A DNA stretch of 27,227 nt from Reticulitermes lucifugus (lineage: Eukaryota; Arthropoda; Insecta; Blattodea; Rhinotermitidae): NCBI GenBank assembly GCA_026260175.1, contig JAKCWW010006162.1, positions 3,650 through 30,876 of the forward strand. The letters are read 5' to 3'. The translations under genes and the position numbers were made by a program. Shown one piece after another: positions 10,138-21,930 of the stretch. The notes under the pieces were generated by a model. That model was not told where the DNA came from. It saw only the letters and a program-made list of their open reading frames with translations, and ran no database searches. Within the stretch, counting starts at the first letter, position 1; each line of letters begins with the position of its first letter.

Positions 10138-10452
10138 GTATGGTTCTCTGGGTTGTGACACCATGTAATTTAGTAGAAGGGTACAAGTGTTTTGGAGGAA
10201 CCCACTGTCTGCATCTTTAGGGTGAAAGAATAAGCAATGTGGGGAGAAATTGGTATGAATATGGGAAACGGACAACTGGGGCATGGTTGTGAGTGAACCA
10301 GTTTGCTTTCAGTCTTGGTTGTAGTGATGCCTGCCCTATATCTACCAATTCTTGTCGACCCTTCTACCCTTAAATTGGAGAGAGCGTATTCGTATGGAAC
10401 ATCGGTACCCGCTACCAGACCACACAGCATCGTATCGTACAAGACCATAATT
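10138..10452. mobile_element. TIR element family T, copy A
   Basis: The left end TGGTTCTCTGGGTTGTGACA is mirrored at the right by GTATCGTACAAGACCATAAT. Inside, ATTTAGTAGAAGGGTAC faces GTACCCGCTACCAGACCACA. The + strand accidentally reads LWVVTPCNLVEGYKCFGG, a signature I associate with an abundant blattodean repeat. The boundaries are approximate. Confidence 0.55.
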
Positions 10453-10824
10453 TTGCCATTGTGATTGATCATTGATCATACGTAGAATGTTACTGCTAGA
10501 CCATGCCCATAGATTACTGGTATGAACATTTATGAACCTTCATATACCACTTCCCTTAATCCATTATTTTGAAGTTGTGCTTTAAAAGTGGGCCTATAGT
10601 TATTGTTACAGTTCTTCATTTTTTGGTCTGTGGGTTATTACCATTGTTCTGATAGCGATGTGATTCCATCATTTCTTCCAAACACCCGGAGATCCAGTTA
10701 ATATGAAGATTTCTGAGTAACCATCAAATACCTCAGCATTGGAAAATGTGATGTGAGTTGATATTATTTCCTCTTTTTAGATGCTTCTGAGTTGTTTGCC
10801 ATTTGTTTGTCTGGTCATACTAGC

Positions 10825-11000
10825 TACAGTGGAACCCCCATTTAATGATCCTCAATTTAACGTTTCCTCTCTTATAATGTTCAGTTTCAATAATCTGAAG
10901 GAAATAATCTCTTTTAGATGGCCCCCATGTAATACTGTACTCAGTTTAGTGTTCAAATGCACTGCTGTCCAAAGAAACCTTAAAAGGGGATTTCATTGTA
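10825..11000. mobile_element. TA-flanked pogo/Tigger-type MITE, 176 bp
   Basis: The left end is TA then CAGTGGAACCCCCATTTAAT (10827 on). The right end, read inward, is CAATGAAATCCCCTTTTAAG starting at 10998, followed by TA at 10999-11000. About 16 of 22 terminal positions match. Length and TA flanks fit a nonautonomous pogo/Tigger derivative. There is no coding capacity. Confidence 0.7.
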
Positions 11001-11998
11001 ACTACAGTAACTGCAGATATATACCTGTAAATGAATGTAGTTAAAAGGAATATGCTTATGATGTCTATGTGACATTTCTTTTGTGTCTTCCATTTTGCAG
11101 TGCATTAGAAGAGCATGTATGGTTGGCAACGCAGAACTTCCTGTATTTCCTTATGTACATATACAGTGTATCATTCTTTTTCTGGTGTAATTAATAGTGT
11201 CCCATTTGTTGTTATATGCTGTATTATTAACAAGTGAATATAATCTTGTATAATTTTCCTTGTAATGGTAGACTGAGTGAATGAATTCTTTGCACATACT
11301 CATGCAGCTACATTAAAGTCTAGTCAGTCAGCTGTTTCTATACAGGATTTGAGAATGACAGTTTACCTGAAAAAGTAATTATATTTCTGAGGCATTATCA
11401 TCTTCAGGTTTGTTGTTTTTTCAGACTGATTTGGTCTTGCTTTTTCTTCTTGTCAAAGCATATATGTTACTATTTGTAACAAATATATGACCATCATTTC
11501 TGTATGTGATGAACAAATGAATAGCAAGGTATGTTACTGCAACAAAGACTTGTATTGTCACATTCATTGTCATATGATAGCATGAGCCAGATCAATGTGT
11601 TTATCTTCCAATCTGTATGAGAAAAAATGGTCTGGTTTCAGAAGGATGAAAGATTGATTAAAGCATTTAACATTTATAGCAGGATCAGAATTTCCATGGT
11701 CACAGTTAAGATTGATTGAGTGACTGATTGTGAGAATGGAAAATGCACATATGCTTTTAAGTACCCACTGTGATGTGTTGGTGCCCTATTGAAAACTGTA
11801 TTGGCTGTCATTTATAAGAAATTATCCATTGTGCAGGATGAGACAGTCACGTGTGCACATACTGACTCACAGTTTATAGTCTTGCAGGTGTATCTGCATG
11901 AACATGACATAGGCATTTTATTATTCAAGGTCATATTATCCCCCTTCCAGTGTATTTTCATTTCAACTTGTGACTGAGAGTTGCTTAATCATCTAGAG

Positions 11999-12357
11999 CA
12001 GTGGTATTAAAAGTGTGTTCTGTGGAATGTTGGGGTTCCACGGGCTACTTTCGGAGGTTCTGCAAACACACTTCCTTTGTAATGACATTGGTAAACATAA
12101 TTTTGATAACTTTAATTGCATTTTTCATTTTTCTCATCTTTGTATGGAATCAGTGCTGGGTTTATTTTCAGTGTACAAAACCAATTATGAAATTTTGTTT
12201 TTCACAAATGTCATTTCATTTTTTAAATAAAAGTTTATATATTAAGAAATTTTCATTTCAGCACCTGAAAAGTACACTTTAACTCTGTTGGGGTTCTGTA
12301 AAAATTGAGATTTAGTCTCAAGGATTCCACAGATATTAAAGGGTTTGAAGACCACTG
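11999..12357. mobile_element. hAT-type MITE with 8-bp target duplication
   Basis: The left end CAGTGGTATTAAAAGTG is mirrored by the right end, which reads inward CAGTGGTCTTCAAACCC. The flanks are ATCTAGAG (11991-11998) and ATTTAGTG (12358-12365), matching at 6 of 8 positions as an aged hAT target duplication would. The CAGTGGT terminus is the usual form for Charlie-like hAT elements. It has no transposase. Long accidental ORFs inside are not genes. Confidence 0.8.
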
Positions 12358-12968
12358 ATTTAGTGGTTACATTTTCTGTTACTGGCTTTTGTTTGAAGTA
12401 GAAAATAGATTTTTCTGATCATCAAGAAAGCACATTTTCTGTATTATGTGTTTTTATTTCAATTAGGAAGCAGGTCTGTCTAACCATCTAGAGAAGCTGT
12501 TTTGTGTATTACTGTCATATTGACCACATCAGTCCAAGACCAGCTTCCTATTTATTTTCATTCACTGGGGCCACATTCTCAAAAAGTACCTAACCTTATT
12601 TGCATTTATCATCGTTAGTTGTACTTGCTTCACCTTGCATTTGTTGTAGTATGAATAGAATATACCAAATGCAAGATTTGAGTTTGTAATAGTAGTGAAT
12701 ATCAAGACATTTAAAAACTCAAGAAATTATCACAGTTACCACAACCACTTGTTTTATTAACACTGTCCACTGCTCCTTGCTGCAGTTCATCATATGTGTA
12801 AACAGTACTGTACGTACAATGCCCACTCTTCTATCAACTTCGGGATCCCAAGTTATTAGGTTAAGTTTGCATAAAGTTTTCACTAATTGTTAAAATGAAA
12901 TTTAAAAAAATTTGTTTCTATATGTTCACATATTAAACCCCTGCAGCACTTGTAGCAGAAATAAGTAC

Positions 12969-13387
12969 ACTGTATTTTGGCACTTTGTCATAATAAATTG
13001 TTACTCCTCCCCCCCCCCCACTCTAGTCCCCATGTTTCCCACAGTCCATAGTATTATGTGGTGCAATCTTTACTTCTTCAGGAATTGTGCCTTCTTAATG
13101 TTATATTTTGTTATAACATACAGTTGTGCAGGATTGTGCTGTTTATGCAACATTTTCTGTTTTGTGTCCGAACAACACACAAGAAGAGAAAGTCAGCACC
13201 TAAGTAAACCAAGAAAATGCCACCTTCCACAACCATAACATGTAACTCAGGTAAAATGGGAAACAAGGCTAAACAACGTAACACTCCATATGTCACAGCT
13301 CCCTAAAAGTAACACTGCCCCATATAATACTACAGGAGAAGAGAAGAGAGAAAAACTATATATTATGACAAAGTGCCAAAATACAGT
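12969..13387. mobile_element. unclassified TIR element with perfect 27-bp ends
   Basis: 12969-12995 (ACTGTATTTTGGCACTTTGT then CATAATA) is exactly complementary, in reverse, to 13361-13387. The 419-bp unit has no transposase-like coding and contains a C run at 13011-13019. A clear target duplication was not found, so the superfamily is unassigned. Perfect arms suggest a recent insertion. Confidence 0.7.
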
Positions 13388-13566
13388 ATGTTGGTGCTTA
13401 GTATTAATATAAGACAGCTCCCAGTATGAATAACCAATTATGTAGGGTTTTGAAAAGTATATAAGTATATAATGAAGTATGTGGTTATGCTATGATAATT
13501 CCTCAAGTTCTACATATCTACAAAGAACAATTGGATATCTCATTTAAAGATCGAGTATTAAGATTA

Positions 13567-13762
13567 CAGTCTTCTGTGCTGTGACGCCTTGTAGTTTGGT
13601 AGATAGAAACCAACATTTCAGAGAAGGCTGCTGCCTCCTTATTCAGTGTAGAAGAAGAAGATTATGAATGTTATACCCTAAATAGGGAGGCAGCAGGTTC
13701 TGATGAAACGTGGGTACCCCTCTACCATGGTATGTATTACATCTCTGAAGACCACAATTTTA
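13567..13762. mobile_element. TIR element family T, copy B
   Basis: The left end AGTCTTCTGTGCTGTGACGC then TTTGGTAGATAG is mirrored by CTACCATGG and TCTGAAGACCACAAT at the right. Internal ACCAACATTTCAGAGAAGGC and GCTGCCTCC match copies C and E. Diverged. Confidence 0.6.
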
Positions 13763-15239
13763 CATACAGAATGTATGTACAGTGGTTTAACCTATGACAT
13801 CAGCAGTGGTGGTGTATTGTAGTCAGTGCTGGCACAGACAGGAACCTTTGGTGAAGACAGTGCACAACAAGACTGATGAAAGGTAGATGATAGCATTTTA
13901 CAGTGTGCACTTTTGAATTGATGCAGGGGTAATGCTGTGTAAATTATGCACCAGATTTGATGCACTATTTATGCTTCCACATTTTGTTGAAGCCTCAGTG
14001 GTGTGACTTTGAATTGGTCTGTTCCTGTCTTGATATGTGTGTATATTTTACACTATGCTGAAAGGTATTGAGAATGACAGAAAGGCTTGCTGAATTTACA
14101 TGTGGAACATTGATTAAACAATTACTATATGTACTTCAGTTTTGAAATTTTTAATGTTTGTAAGTGTTTGGGGTATTATGTTTATTTTTGTTTTATCCTT
14201 TCAGTTTGTAAACTGTAAAGAACTATTTCCAATGGTATTGTTATGATAGTACTATATTTTTATAAGAAAAAGCCTTGTAACATTGTAACATCCAGTATTA
14301 TTCAGGTGTCACGTACTTGAAGTTCTGGACCTATTGATTGCGTCTGCTCCAATTTTTGATGGTAGATCATTCTGTAAAATATAAAGCATATTGTATGGCA
14401 CTCATGAAAGTTTCTCTTTCCTGAAGTTGACCAGTCTTGGCACACCAGTGCTTCCAGCTGAGTAACTGGAAAATGAAGGCAGGCTTCCTGAATGTATTTG
14501 GAAGACATTCGTTTGTCCTTTACGGATCTTGGTCATGTGAAATTTAGTGATGTTACATTTTCACTTCCTCAAAAACATATTAATTAACAAGATCTGTGTA
14601 TTTTAATAATGTTTGTTAAATTGATGAACCTATCTCAGGAATATCAAGTTTGGTTATTGTATGATTTCTACATCACTGCTACTGTAGTGTGAAAGCTGAA
14701 CCATTTTTGGTGTGTTTGGAGTAAACATTTTCAAAAAATTCACATACTAGCTTCAACCTGTTTGCCTGCCTGTCTGTCAGTCTCTTTACATGTAACAACT
14801 CTACAACCACTGAAGAGATTATCATTATTTGTTATTTGGGAATTATACTAAATTTTGTTAATACTTTCCAATTTGGTAAAAGTGGGATACAAGTAACTGA
14901 CACTTATGTGAAAACTTACATGTGTTTCTGTGTGTACTTTAATAAGTATGTGTCAGGAGAAAATTGTTTTGAACAAAAAGTGAGACAGGTATATTTCAGG
15001 GACATGTTCAAAAAGGTCTCCAAGAATGTCTGTACATGGACCGTTGTAGTATCTCCTGACCCCTTGTCTCCTACTCCAACTTCTTCAGCTGTGAAGACTC
15101 AAGAAAAACAGAAGAGGACCCTTGTGACCCGGAACCAGCAGATGGAAAGAGATATGCAAATGAAATATTTTTCCAATTAGTTGTACAGCCCAAGTGTAGG
15201 AGCAGTAACAAAAAAAATACTTGTAGGAACTTAGATCAG

Positions 15240-15326
15240 TATAGGTACCGTCAGATAATCCGCAATATTCGATAATTTGGCACCTGTCCGGCCCCATGTG
15301 ATTCAGATTAAAGGAATTTTGCTGTA
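15240..15326. mobile_element. pogo/Tigger-like transposon end
   Basis: Read inward from 15324 on the - strand this is CAGCAAAATTCCTTTAATCT, followed by AATTATCGAATATTGCGGAT. The paired 'ATTATCGAATATT-CGGATTATC' style is typical of Tigger terminal repeats, and TA lies at 15325-15326. The matching left end was not found. The ORF at 14836-15180 just upstream may or may not belong to the same element. Confidence 0.5.
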
Positions 15327-15679
15327 TTTTATTTACACAAGTTTTTTGGTTTTTGATAAAATTAAGTAAAAGACATGAATGCTACATTTGAAGTTCTCAT
15401 ACTGGTGATTGTGGAGAATACAGTTTTCTGGAGTGTGACACAGTGGGATAGAAGTTTATCAATACTTGCAAAACATTAGTAAATTTATACCAAAGTATGG
15501 AGCATCACAGCTGGGAAAATAGTATTGTGCATTCCAGAATTGTTAGGCTATGCATATATTTCAGAATGTGTATATTCAGCAGACAGCAATTGTTTTCTGA
15601 GCATGCAAAGATTACTGAAGTCCCATAGTGTCATCAGTAACTAAACAATGCTTCCTCCCATGTGAATTTTTATAGGTCC

Positions 15680-15705
15680 ATATATATATATATATATATA
15701 TATAT
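15680..15705. repeat. (AT)n microsatellite
   Basis: Uninterrupted AT dinucleotide run of 26 bases. Confidence 0.95.
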
Positions 15706-17240
15706 CTCATGAAACAGAAATTTGTTGTACCCCACCAATACCCAGTTTTACAGGAGACAGAAAGAACCTGACCGATCCTCAGTAGACCAAACACTTAAGC
15801 ATGTTATGTTTTAATGAAAATACAAGGATAAGCAGTTTTGACAGAAGGTGTGTTTTTAACCCAACTGTCTTAGTAATGCAGGAATATCAGTTTGACAAAG
15901 TGTGTGGGTTACGACAAATTGCCGTTTCATGAGCGATATATGAACATACCTTTAATTAAGATATTGTTGGACCTACTGCTGCCACCATTAATTATTAACT
16001 TCCAAACTTTGTTTCTTTCAACATAATGAAAAACATGGCAATGAACACACTAGGAATGTTTGAGTATGTATATGTTTCCTAACTTGTTAGCCCTCTTTTT
16101 GTTTTGTACCAACTTTCTGTATTACAGTGATTGCTACTATTAAGTACTTTTCTTATTAATATATCAGATGTCTATATTTGGTGGTGAGTTTGGAATAGTT
16201 TTTCACAAATACATCTTTAAATTTCATATGAAGCATTTGGGGTGGAGGGGGGGGGGTGCTTGTTTCTAAATGGATGTGGATATCCACATTACTTATGAAC
16301 AGAACATTGTGTGATGTGCCCCATTGTGCTAAATGTTAAGAAAGCTTGTTACTACGTAACAGTTGGGTGTTTGTTTATGGGTTGGTAATACCCCCTAGGC
16401 AGAAATCACAGTTTTGCTAAACCATGCTGCTCTTGTGCTGTTGCACTAGTGCAGCGCATGGCCAATAGATGTTAATGTTTTCAGCATGTCATTGTATCAC
16501 ATTTAGTCCAATTTTTACTTCAGAATGGAAGTTGTACAATTTTGGGTTAAAGGACTGAATATTATGAGGTCAATACAATTGTGCTTTTCTGTTTTGATGC
16601 CACATTGCATGTTTTTAATATATGATAATGTAGTTCAGAGGCATAATTATTTCATGTTAATGTTAAACGCGGCTTTTACGTGAATTTAATTATGATGACA
16701 ATGTTCGGTTTTCTGAATTTTAACCTTTCAGGATTACAGTTGAAATATTTGTGCCTCTGCTGAGAGGTCATGGTGCAATTACTTCTGGGCATCATGTCAA
16801 CAGATGACAGTGTTTCATATTTATTTTTTATGATATACACTGTGTCTTTTATTTAAGGATTACTAGGCACTTGAGGACATTTTTATTAAACAAGTACTGT
16901 ATTTCTGCTATATGTGATTTAATACTGTGTAGCGAGGTATTGCTAGGCAAGTTGCTACTCTTTGTAATGCAGTGTACATATTTCTTGGCAGTTAAAAAAT
17001 AGTCTTATTGCAAAATGACAGAACACATACCATGAAACACATTGTGTAGTGTACTTACTGTGTCTGCAGTATAATATTAAAATATTTGTTAATGTATTAC
17101 TTATGACTGTTGTATAAGATAAGTTGAAAGGTTTGTGACAGGTGTTAAGTGGCACATATTGAACTTGTCCTGTTTTGGTTAAAGGTACACAGTATTTCCA
17201 AAGCCAAGTGAGGTTTAGATTCTCATGGCAGTGCCTGAAG

Positions 17241-17410
17241 TTTGGTGCTTTCTGGGATGTGATGCCTTGTGGTCTGGTAGATATGTAGCAGTGTTTCCGA
17301 GGAATCTGCTGCCTCCATCATCAGGATAGTACTGTGTACCGGAGTTGTAATACAGTGTACAGTTCTGTCACTCATCACATCAACCCCTGATGATAGAGGA
17401 AGAGGGAAAC
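17241..17410. mobile_element. TIR element family T, copy C (right end lost)
   Basis: The left end GTGCTTTCTGGGATGTGATG then TGTGGTCTGGTAGATATGTA is the cleanest example of the family terminus here. GAGGAATCTGCTGCCTCC follows, with a small inverted pair CCATCATCAGG / CCTGATGATAG. The - strand accidentally reads YQTTRHHIPE, the blattodean-repeat signature. No right terminus was found. Confidence 0.6.
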
Positions 17411-17575
17411 ATTGGATATGAATGCCACATTCACACACCCAATCACCTAAGAAGATGTCAGTGAATACAGACAGTGCCGGATGTGGCCATTTTTACTTCA
17501 TATTGAGCAAAGTTTCTTCAGTAAGAAATTGCCTGCTGTAGGACATCTAAATCCATTTATCTATCTAACATAGTA

Positions 17576-17862
17576 GAAAAAGGTAAAGTTCACCCTAGAA
17601 CAGGCCACGAAGGCCCAGAGGGGGAGTAAAGGTATAGCACTACTCTTTCTTTAACCTCGGCGCTAGATGGGGGTGGGTGGTCAACGCCACGCCTCGGCCG
17701 CTTTACCCCCGGGAATGACCTGGTACCCATTGTACAGGAGGCTGGGTAGGCCTCAGGGCCGGTCTGGACGCGTGCTGAAAATCTCGCTCCCACTGGGATT
17801 TGATTCCTGGACCATCCAGCCCATAGCGAGTCGCTATACCGACTACGCTATCCCGGCCAACC
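17576..17862 (-). mobile_element. tRNA-derived SINE, copy 1
   Basis: On the - strand it starts GGCCGGGATAGCGTAGTCGG, an A-box-like head, then has a diverged B box (GGAATCAAATCC). The body matches the + strand copy at 26508-26779 along its whole length. It is flanked by the perfect 11-bp direct repeat CTAACATAGTA at 17565-17575 and 17863-17873, the mark of LINE-mediated insertion. It is not a functional tRNA. The ORFs inside it are chance. Confidence 0.88.
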
Positions 17863-18431
17863 CTAACATAGTATAAAGAAGTTAAAAGGGCTTTGCCCCT
17901 TCTAATATAATGGAATATAGTAAAGTCTCATTGAAAATATGGGTTAATAGCACCCAACAGCAATGTTTATGTAGAATGAACAGATGCTTAAAACATAAAC
18001 TTTTAAGGATGGTCCCTTAACTTTACAGACCAGTAATGTTATCACTGTTGAAATTAATTTTACCATCCCATACTCAGACTTTGTCTTATTCTTAACTGGG
18101 GACTGGCTCATTATAGAATCATCAAAATGGGGGCTACAGGTGGATGTGTTGAAAATCACACACACAAATGTGCATGCCCCAGTTGGGGCAGTGGAGGTGG
18201 AAAGGATACTGCATCACCCTCTGTTGGCCACATATTGCACTATTTTAATGGTATGTGCACGGTCCAGCTGTCTGAACATGTGTACTTTTACAATACTAAT
18301 GTTGTTACCCCTGAGTTAGAATCGTTCCACCGTCCCCATAATAATTGTGGTAAGTACCCCTCTTCTGAAAGATGAAGGCTAATGGTTGCTTCCAATATAG
18401 CAAATTGTACAGTGTGTGAATACAACATACC

Positions 18432-18668
18432 CATGGGTGTAGCTACGTGGGGGAGAGTGATGTGGCCACCGCGGTCAGCAGAGTCCAAGGGACGGCAAAA
18501 TGAATATTTTAAATGAAAAAATTGATTTTCTGCACTGTGCAAATTTTAAATTATTGAGCTGAATATAATGTCATAAATAAAATGATTTTTTTTAAAGTTC
18601 ACAATTTGTGTTACTGACAGCCATTGTGATTACTTGTCCCATGCGCCAAAAACCTAGCTACACCACTG
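18432..18668. mobile_element. hAT-type MITE, 237 bp
   Basis: The left end CATGGGTGTAGCTACGTGGG is mirrored by the right end, read inward CAGTGGTGTAGCTAGGTTTT. The flanks AACATACC (18424-18431) and ACTATACC (18669-18676) match at 6 of 8 positions. The GTGTAGCTAGG terminus is a common hAT MITE form. Noncoding. Confidence 0.78.
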
Positions 18669-19194
18669 ACTATACCATTTTTTTCATGCCAAAGATTCTG
18701 GATATTTGTAACAGTAATGTGTTTTTATTTACTGTCATAAAATTATTAAGTTCACCATTGTACTTGCAGTGTGTTGCTTCAGAGAAATAGACAAGACAGT
18801 GTGTAGACGCATAGAATGTTACTCGAAACACTGACTTAAATAAGCATAACATACTGTATTTGGGAATTAAAAAAATAAGTGGAAGAATGATATTAATTTC
18901 ATATTTTGCATTGTTAATTGTTGAAACAAGTCCACGAAAGTTATGAAATGGCAAGTCAAATTTTGCTCTGAAAGTCTAAATGCTGAAAGTAGAAGGTTTG
19001 TTCTTGAGCTGCGTGAGTTGAGTATTTCCATTCAGATATAATTTGGAGTCCATTTCCTATGATCACTGTTTTATAATTTCAGTGATATTACAAAATTGTA
19101 TTAGTTATAACAAACTGATTAGTGTGTGCTTCTCATTTTGTCTTTTATTTGCAGAATATTAGTAGAATGAGAATTTTGAAGTTCTTATAACTGT

Positions 19195-19316
19195 GAGCAT
19201 CTTGTGGGTTGTGGTGCCATGTGATTTGACAGGTAGGTGCAAACATTTCCTGTGAAATGTTGGTACAGTATATCTCTATACCAGACCACATGTTGTCACA
19301 TCACAGAAGACCAAAT
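19195..19316. mobile_element. TIR element family T, copy D (minimal palindromic form)
   Basis: The 122-bp unit is almost entirely two facing arms. The left arm, GCATCTTGTGGGTTGTGGTG and onward, faces a right arm that reads inward GGTCTTCTGTGATGTGACAA. The arms meet at GTGCAAACATTTC / GAAATGTTGGTAC. It lacks the internal GCTGCCTCC segment of the longer copies. Confidence 0.65.
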
Positions 19317-19765
19317 TCTTGATTACTGTAAGAATTTTTTGTATTTAACAACTCAAGTTATTGCTGTATAACTTTGTAAATGAACAGTTAACTTTTCTGT
19401 CTTGTAGCATATTTCAAATTACTCTGTCTACAATGGAGCCTGCTGCCTGTGCAGCTGTAATGATCTGTCTTATAGGACCTGCTGTATAGCAGATGACATT
19501 CTTGTATATTTTGTTTAGCAAAGTCTGTGCCAACACGTATGAACATTAATTATTTTCTCTACCAGTAGAATCAACAAATTTATTATACTTATTTCTGTCA
19601 GACAAGCGTATGTACAGCAATTTCCTAGAGACGTGTGGTGTGCATTCCATTATATATTAACTACTTTTAAGATGGCTGTTCACAAGCCAAAACATGTAGT
19701 GGATTACACGGTACCAGTCTTTGGTTAAGTGGTTGTTCATACAGTTGTGTGATGGTAGTAAGTGT

Positions 19766-19771
19766 AATAAA
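19766..19771 (+). terminator. candidate poly(A) signal
   Basis: AATAAA in unique sequence downstream of DCAF5. It is one of several candidates and unsupported by transcript data. Confidence 0.2.
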
Positions 19772-21095
19772 TTTAACATCATAAAACAGGATGTGTTGCA
19801 TGTTGAAGAGAAGTATAATCTTCAGTGAAGAAATTTTTGGAAGTTTGTACCTTAATCTACTTGAGTGATGAAGTAATTATAATCAAATGTTGGCTCAGTT
19901 AACCAGTCAGACAGATTTTCTACTGTTACATGTTTCTCCACATCCTATCCATGCTGTAGTAATGGCACAAAGTTGTTCTTTATGCAGTATGTATAAAATA
20001 TATAATTTACAGTCCCTTATATTTGGAGAAATTAAAAAATAGACCAGGAGGGAATACATAGAAGTTTTCACTGTTCATGAACAAGCAGATGAGTGGGTTT
20101 GTTGGGCCCTGGTTATAATGTGTAGCTACTGTGATAGTGGGTAACTACAGGACAACATGGGTTGGGTTCCCAGAGTGTTTATAGCAAGAGAGGTAGTTAA
20201 TGTTGCCAGTATTAATTAGGTCATATTTCAGATACTTTTTGATATATGTCATTGTTTTACTTTTCGAGAGTTAGGATCATTAACTTCATCTCTGTATGAA
20301 GGTAGGCTACTTTTGTTAGTTTTGGCCATGGTACAACTACAGAGTGATTCGTTTGTAGGAGGCCTAGAATTAATGACAAATGATGTAATAATTTAGTGAT
20401 GAAAACAAAAACAAATCCTGGCAAGTACTTGGAAGGCTAAGAAGGTTTGTTATATGCCAGATTTCATTTTCGTTAGCAAATATGTGCATGGTTTTAATTA
20501 TTAATTCAGTGCACCTCCGAGTGAATCACTGTGTAAAGGATACTAAGGCCCATAAGCAATAATGCCATTGATTCTGAGAATACTTTAATATTTTATGAAT
20601 TTGTGATAACTTTATAAATATAGTACTTAGAATTAAATTCAACAAAAGCCACCTTATGCATCTTGTAAATTGTGTAAAGATTTACTATGAAATATCATTT
20701 TCCATGAAAAAAGATGTCCTTTTCTTGCTTCAGTTAGTAATATTCTGCTGTGTGATTGAAATAGTGGCTGTAATGTGTCATTAATATTGTTGAAATGCAA
20801 GTTTGTATAGCAGCAAAATGAAATAATTATTTTGTTCTGATGTAAACAAGAGTCCTGTTGGCAGGATAATGGGGACAGTTTGCTACAAAGACATCAATGT
20901 GTTAGGTGTTGTTCACAAGTTAAATTTTCACCCACATTTTCTTGCTTAGTAGTGTGAAAGAATTGTAAATACTAGCTGGAGGTTGTCAGATGTGGTTGTT
21001 TTTGCACTGCACAGTGAGTTTTGTGTTCATACCTAATTCAGTTTTAGATACTGTAATACAATACTTTTAGTATGCCATAAGCTGTGGGAATGTTG

Positions 21096-21101
21096 AATAA
21101 A
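21096..21101 (+). terminator. candidate poly(A) signal
   Basis: AATAAA followed within 20 bases by GT-rich TTGTGTTGTATAAC, the arrangement expected of a cleavage site. It would imply an 11-kb DCAF5 3' UTR, or belong to an unseen transcript. It lies 660 bp before the integrin start codon. Confidence 0.25.
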
Positions 21102-21763
21102 AGCATTGTGTTGTATAACATGGCCTTCATAATATCTCACATACAGATGTTGTTTTCAGTGTATTGCACTTACGAAGATGGCAAGATTTATTATCTATTT
21201 TTGTATGCCTGTTGAGGTTGTACTCCTGAATCAAAATGTGTGGAAACTTCCACACTCAGTGTGTTGTAATATAATGGATTTTGTGTATTGATATACCAAA
21301 TATTCAAATAGTATGTGTTTGTGTATATAGTTTACTAGAGTGGTTACAACCCACGTAAATATCGAGATATAACATAATATATCTGAGCAGAAATATTGGA
21401 GTGACACTGTAATTATCCTGACAAAGACTGACTGTTTTTGAATACATGTAAGGGTGGTTGTCATGTATGTTATAAAGGGACATTAGAATCTTCTGAAATT
21501 AAGCTGTTGATTTTTTTGTTTTTACTTCCTTGCTCATTATCTAGCATGTGAGAATTCCATTGGTTGCAATTTCCTGTTTTGTGGTTGACCTAGGCTTCCT
21601 TTCTCCTTCCTGTGTAGATATTGTGAGATTTGGATGTGTTTAATTTAAATTACTCTTTAGATTATCATATTGCCCTTGGGCCATGTGTAATGAGGGCGAC
21701 ACTGTTACAAGATTAATTAAATGTTGTTAATGCTCATAAGCAAAACTGGAAACTTAGTGAAGA

Positions 21764-21930
21764 ATGTTGTGGTGTACATTGCTGATAATTGGTATTCTCT
21801 TGGCCTTTTCCCATGGCTTCAACTTGGATACTAATCACCTTATAGTGTATGAAGATCCATTGAAAGGGACAGGAGCAAGAAACAGCTATTTTGGCTTCTC
21901 TGTGTCACTTCATTCAGGATTAAACTCATG
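21764..21930 (+). CDS. integrin alpha exon 1: signal peptide and first blade
   Basis: ATG at 21764 has A at -3. The exon encodes an 18-residue hydrophobic leader followed by [15 protein letters not shown] and [16 protein letters not shown], then two bases of a Trp codon before the donor GTAAGT at 21931. A noncoding 5' exon further upstream is possible; no TATA box or initiator was recognised. Confidence 0.9.

Larger units (their letters stand above)
9808..21763 (+). other. 12-kb spacer: DCAF5 3' UTR plus intergenic and repeats
   Basis: No coding sequence is supported between the DCAF5 stop and the integrin start. The + strand is T/G-rich through most of it, compatible with a long transcribed 3' UTR but not proof. 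No AATAAA appears soon after the stop. Candidates are ATTAAA near 11311 and AATAAA at 19766-19771 and 21096-21101; the last is followed by GT-rich sequence. Embedded elements are listed separately. I see nothing recognisable in 9808-10130, 11050-11990, 12370-12960, 13770-15230, 15710-17230, 17880-18420, 18680-19190 or 19320-21760. Confidence 0.6.

Noticed and set aside
10170-10472. 100-residue ORF, - strand
   Set aside because: Chance ORF inside family T copy A.
12001-12282. 93-residue ORF, + strand
   Set aside because: It lies wholly inside the hAT-like MITE, is hydrophobic and low-complexity from T-rich sequence, and an overlapping ORF in another frame is equally long.
12912-13238. 108-residue ORF, + strand
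   Set aside because: It overlaps the left end and body of the TIR element, contains a C-run-encoded proline stretch and matches no family I know.
14836-15180. 114-residue ORF as a host gene or transposase C-terminus
   Set aside because: The second half (SPDPLSPTPTSSAVKTQEKQ) looks protein-like, but there are no recognisable domains or splice partners. Kept only as a possible transposon remnant near the Tigger-like end.
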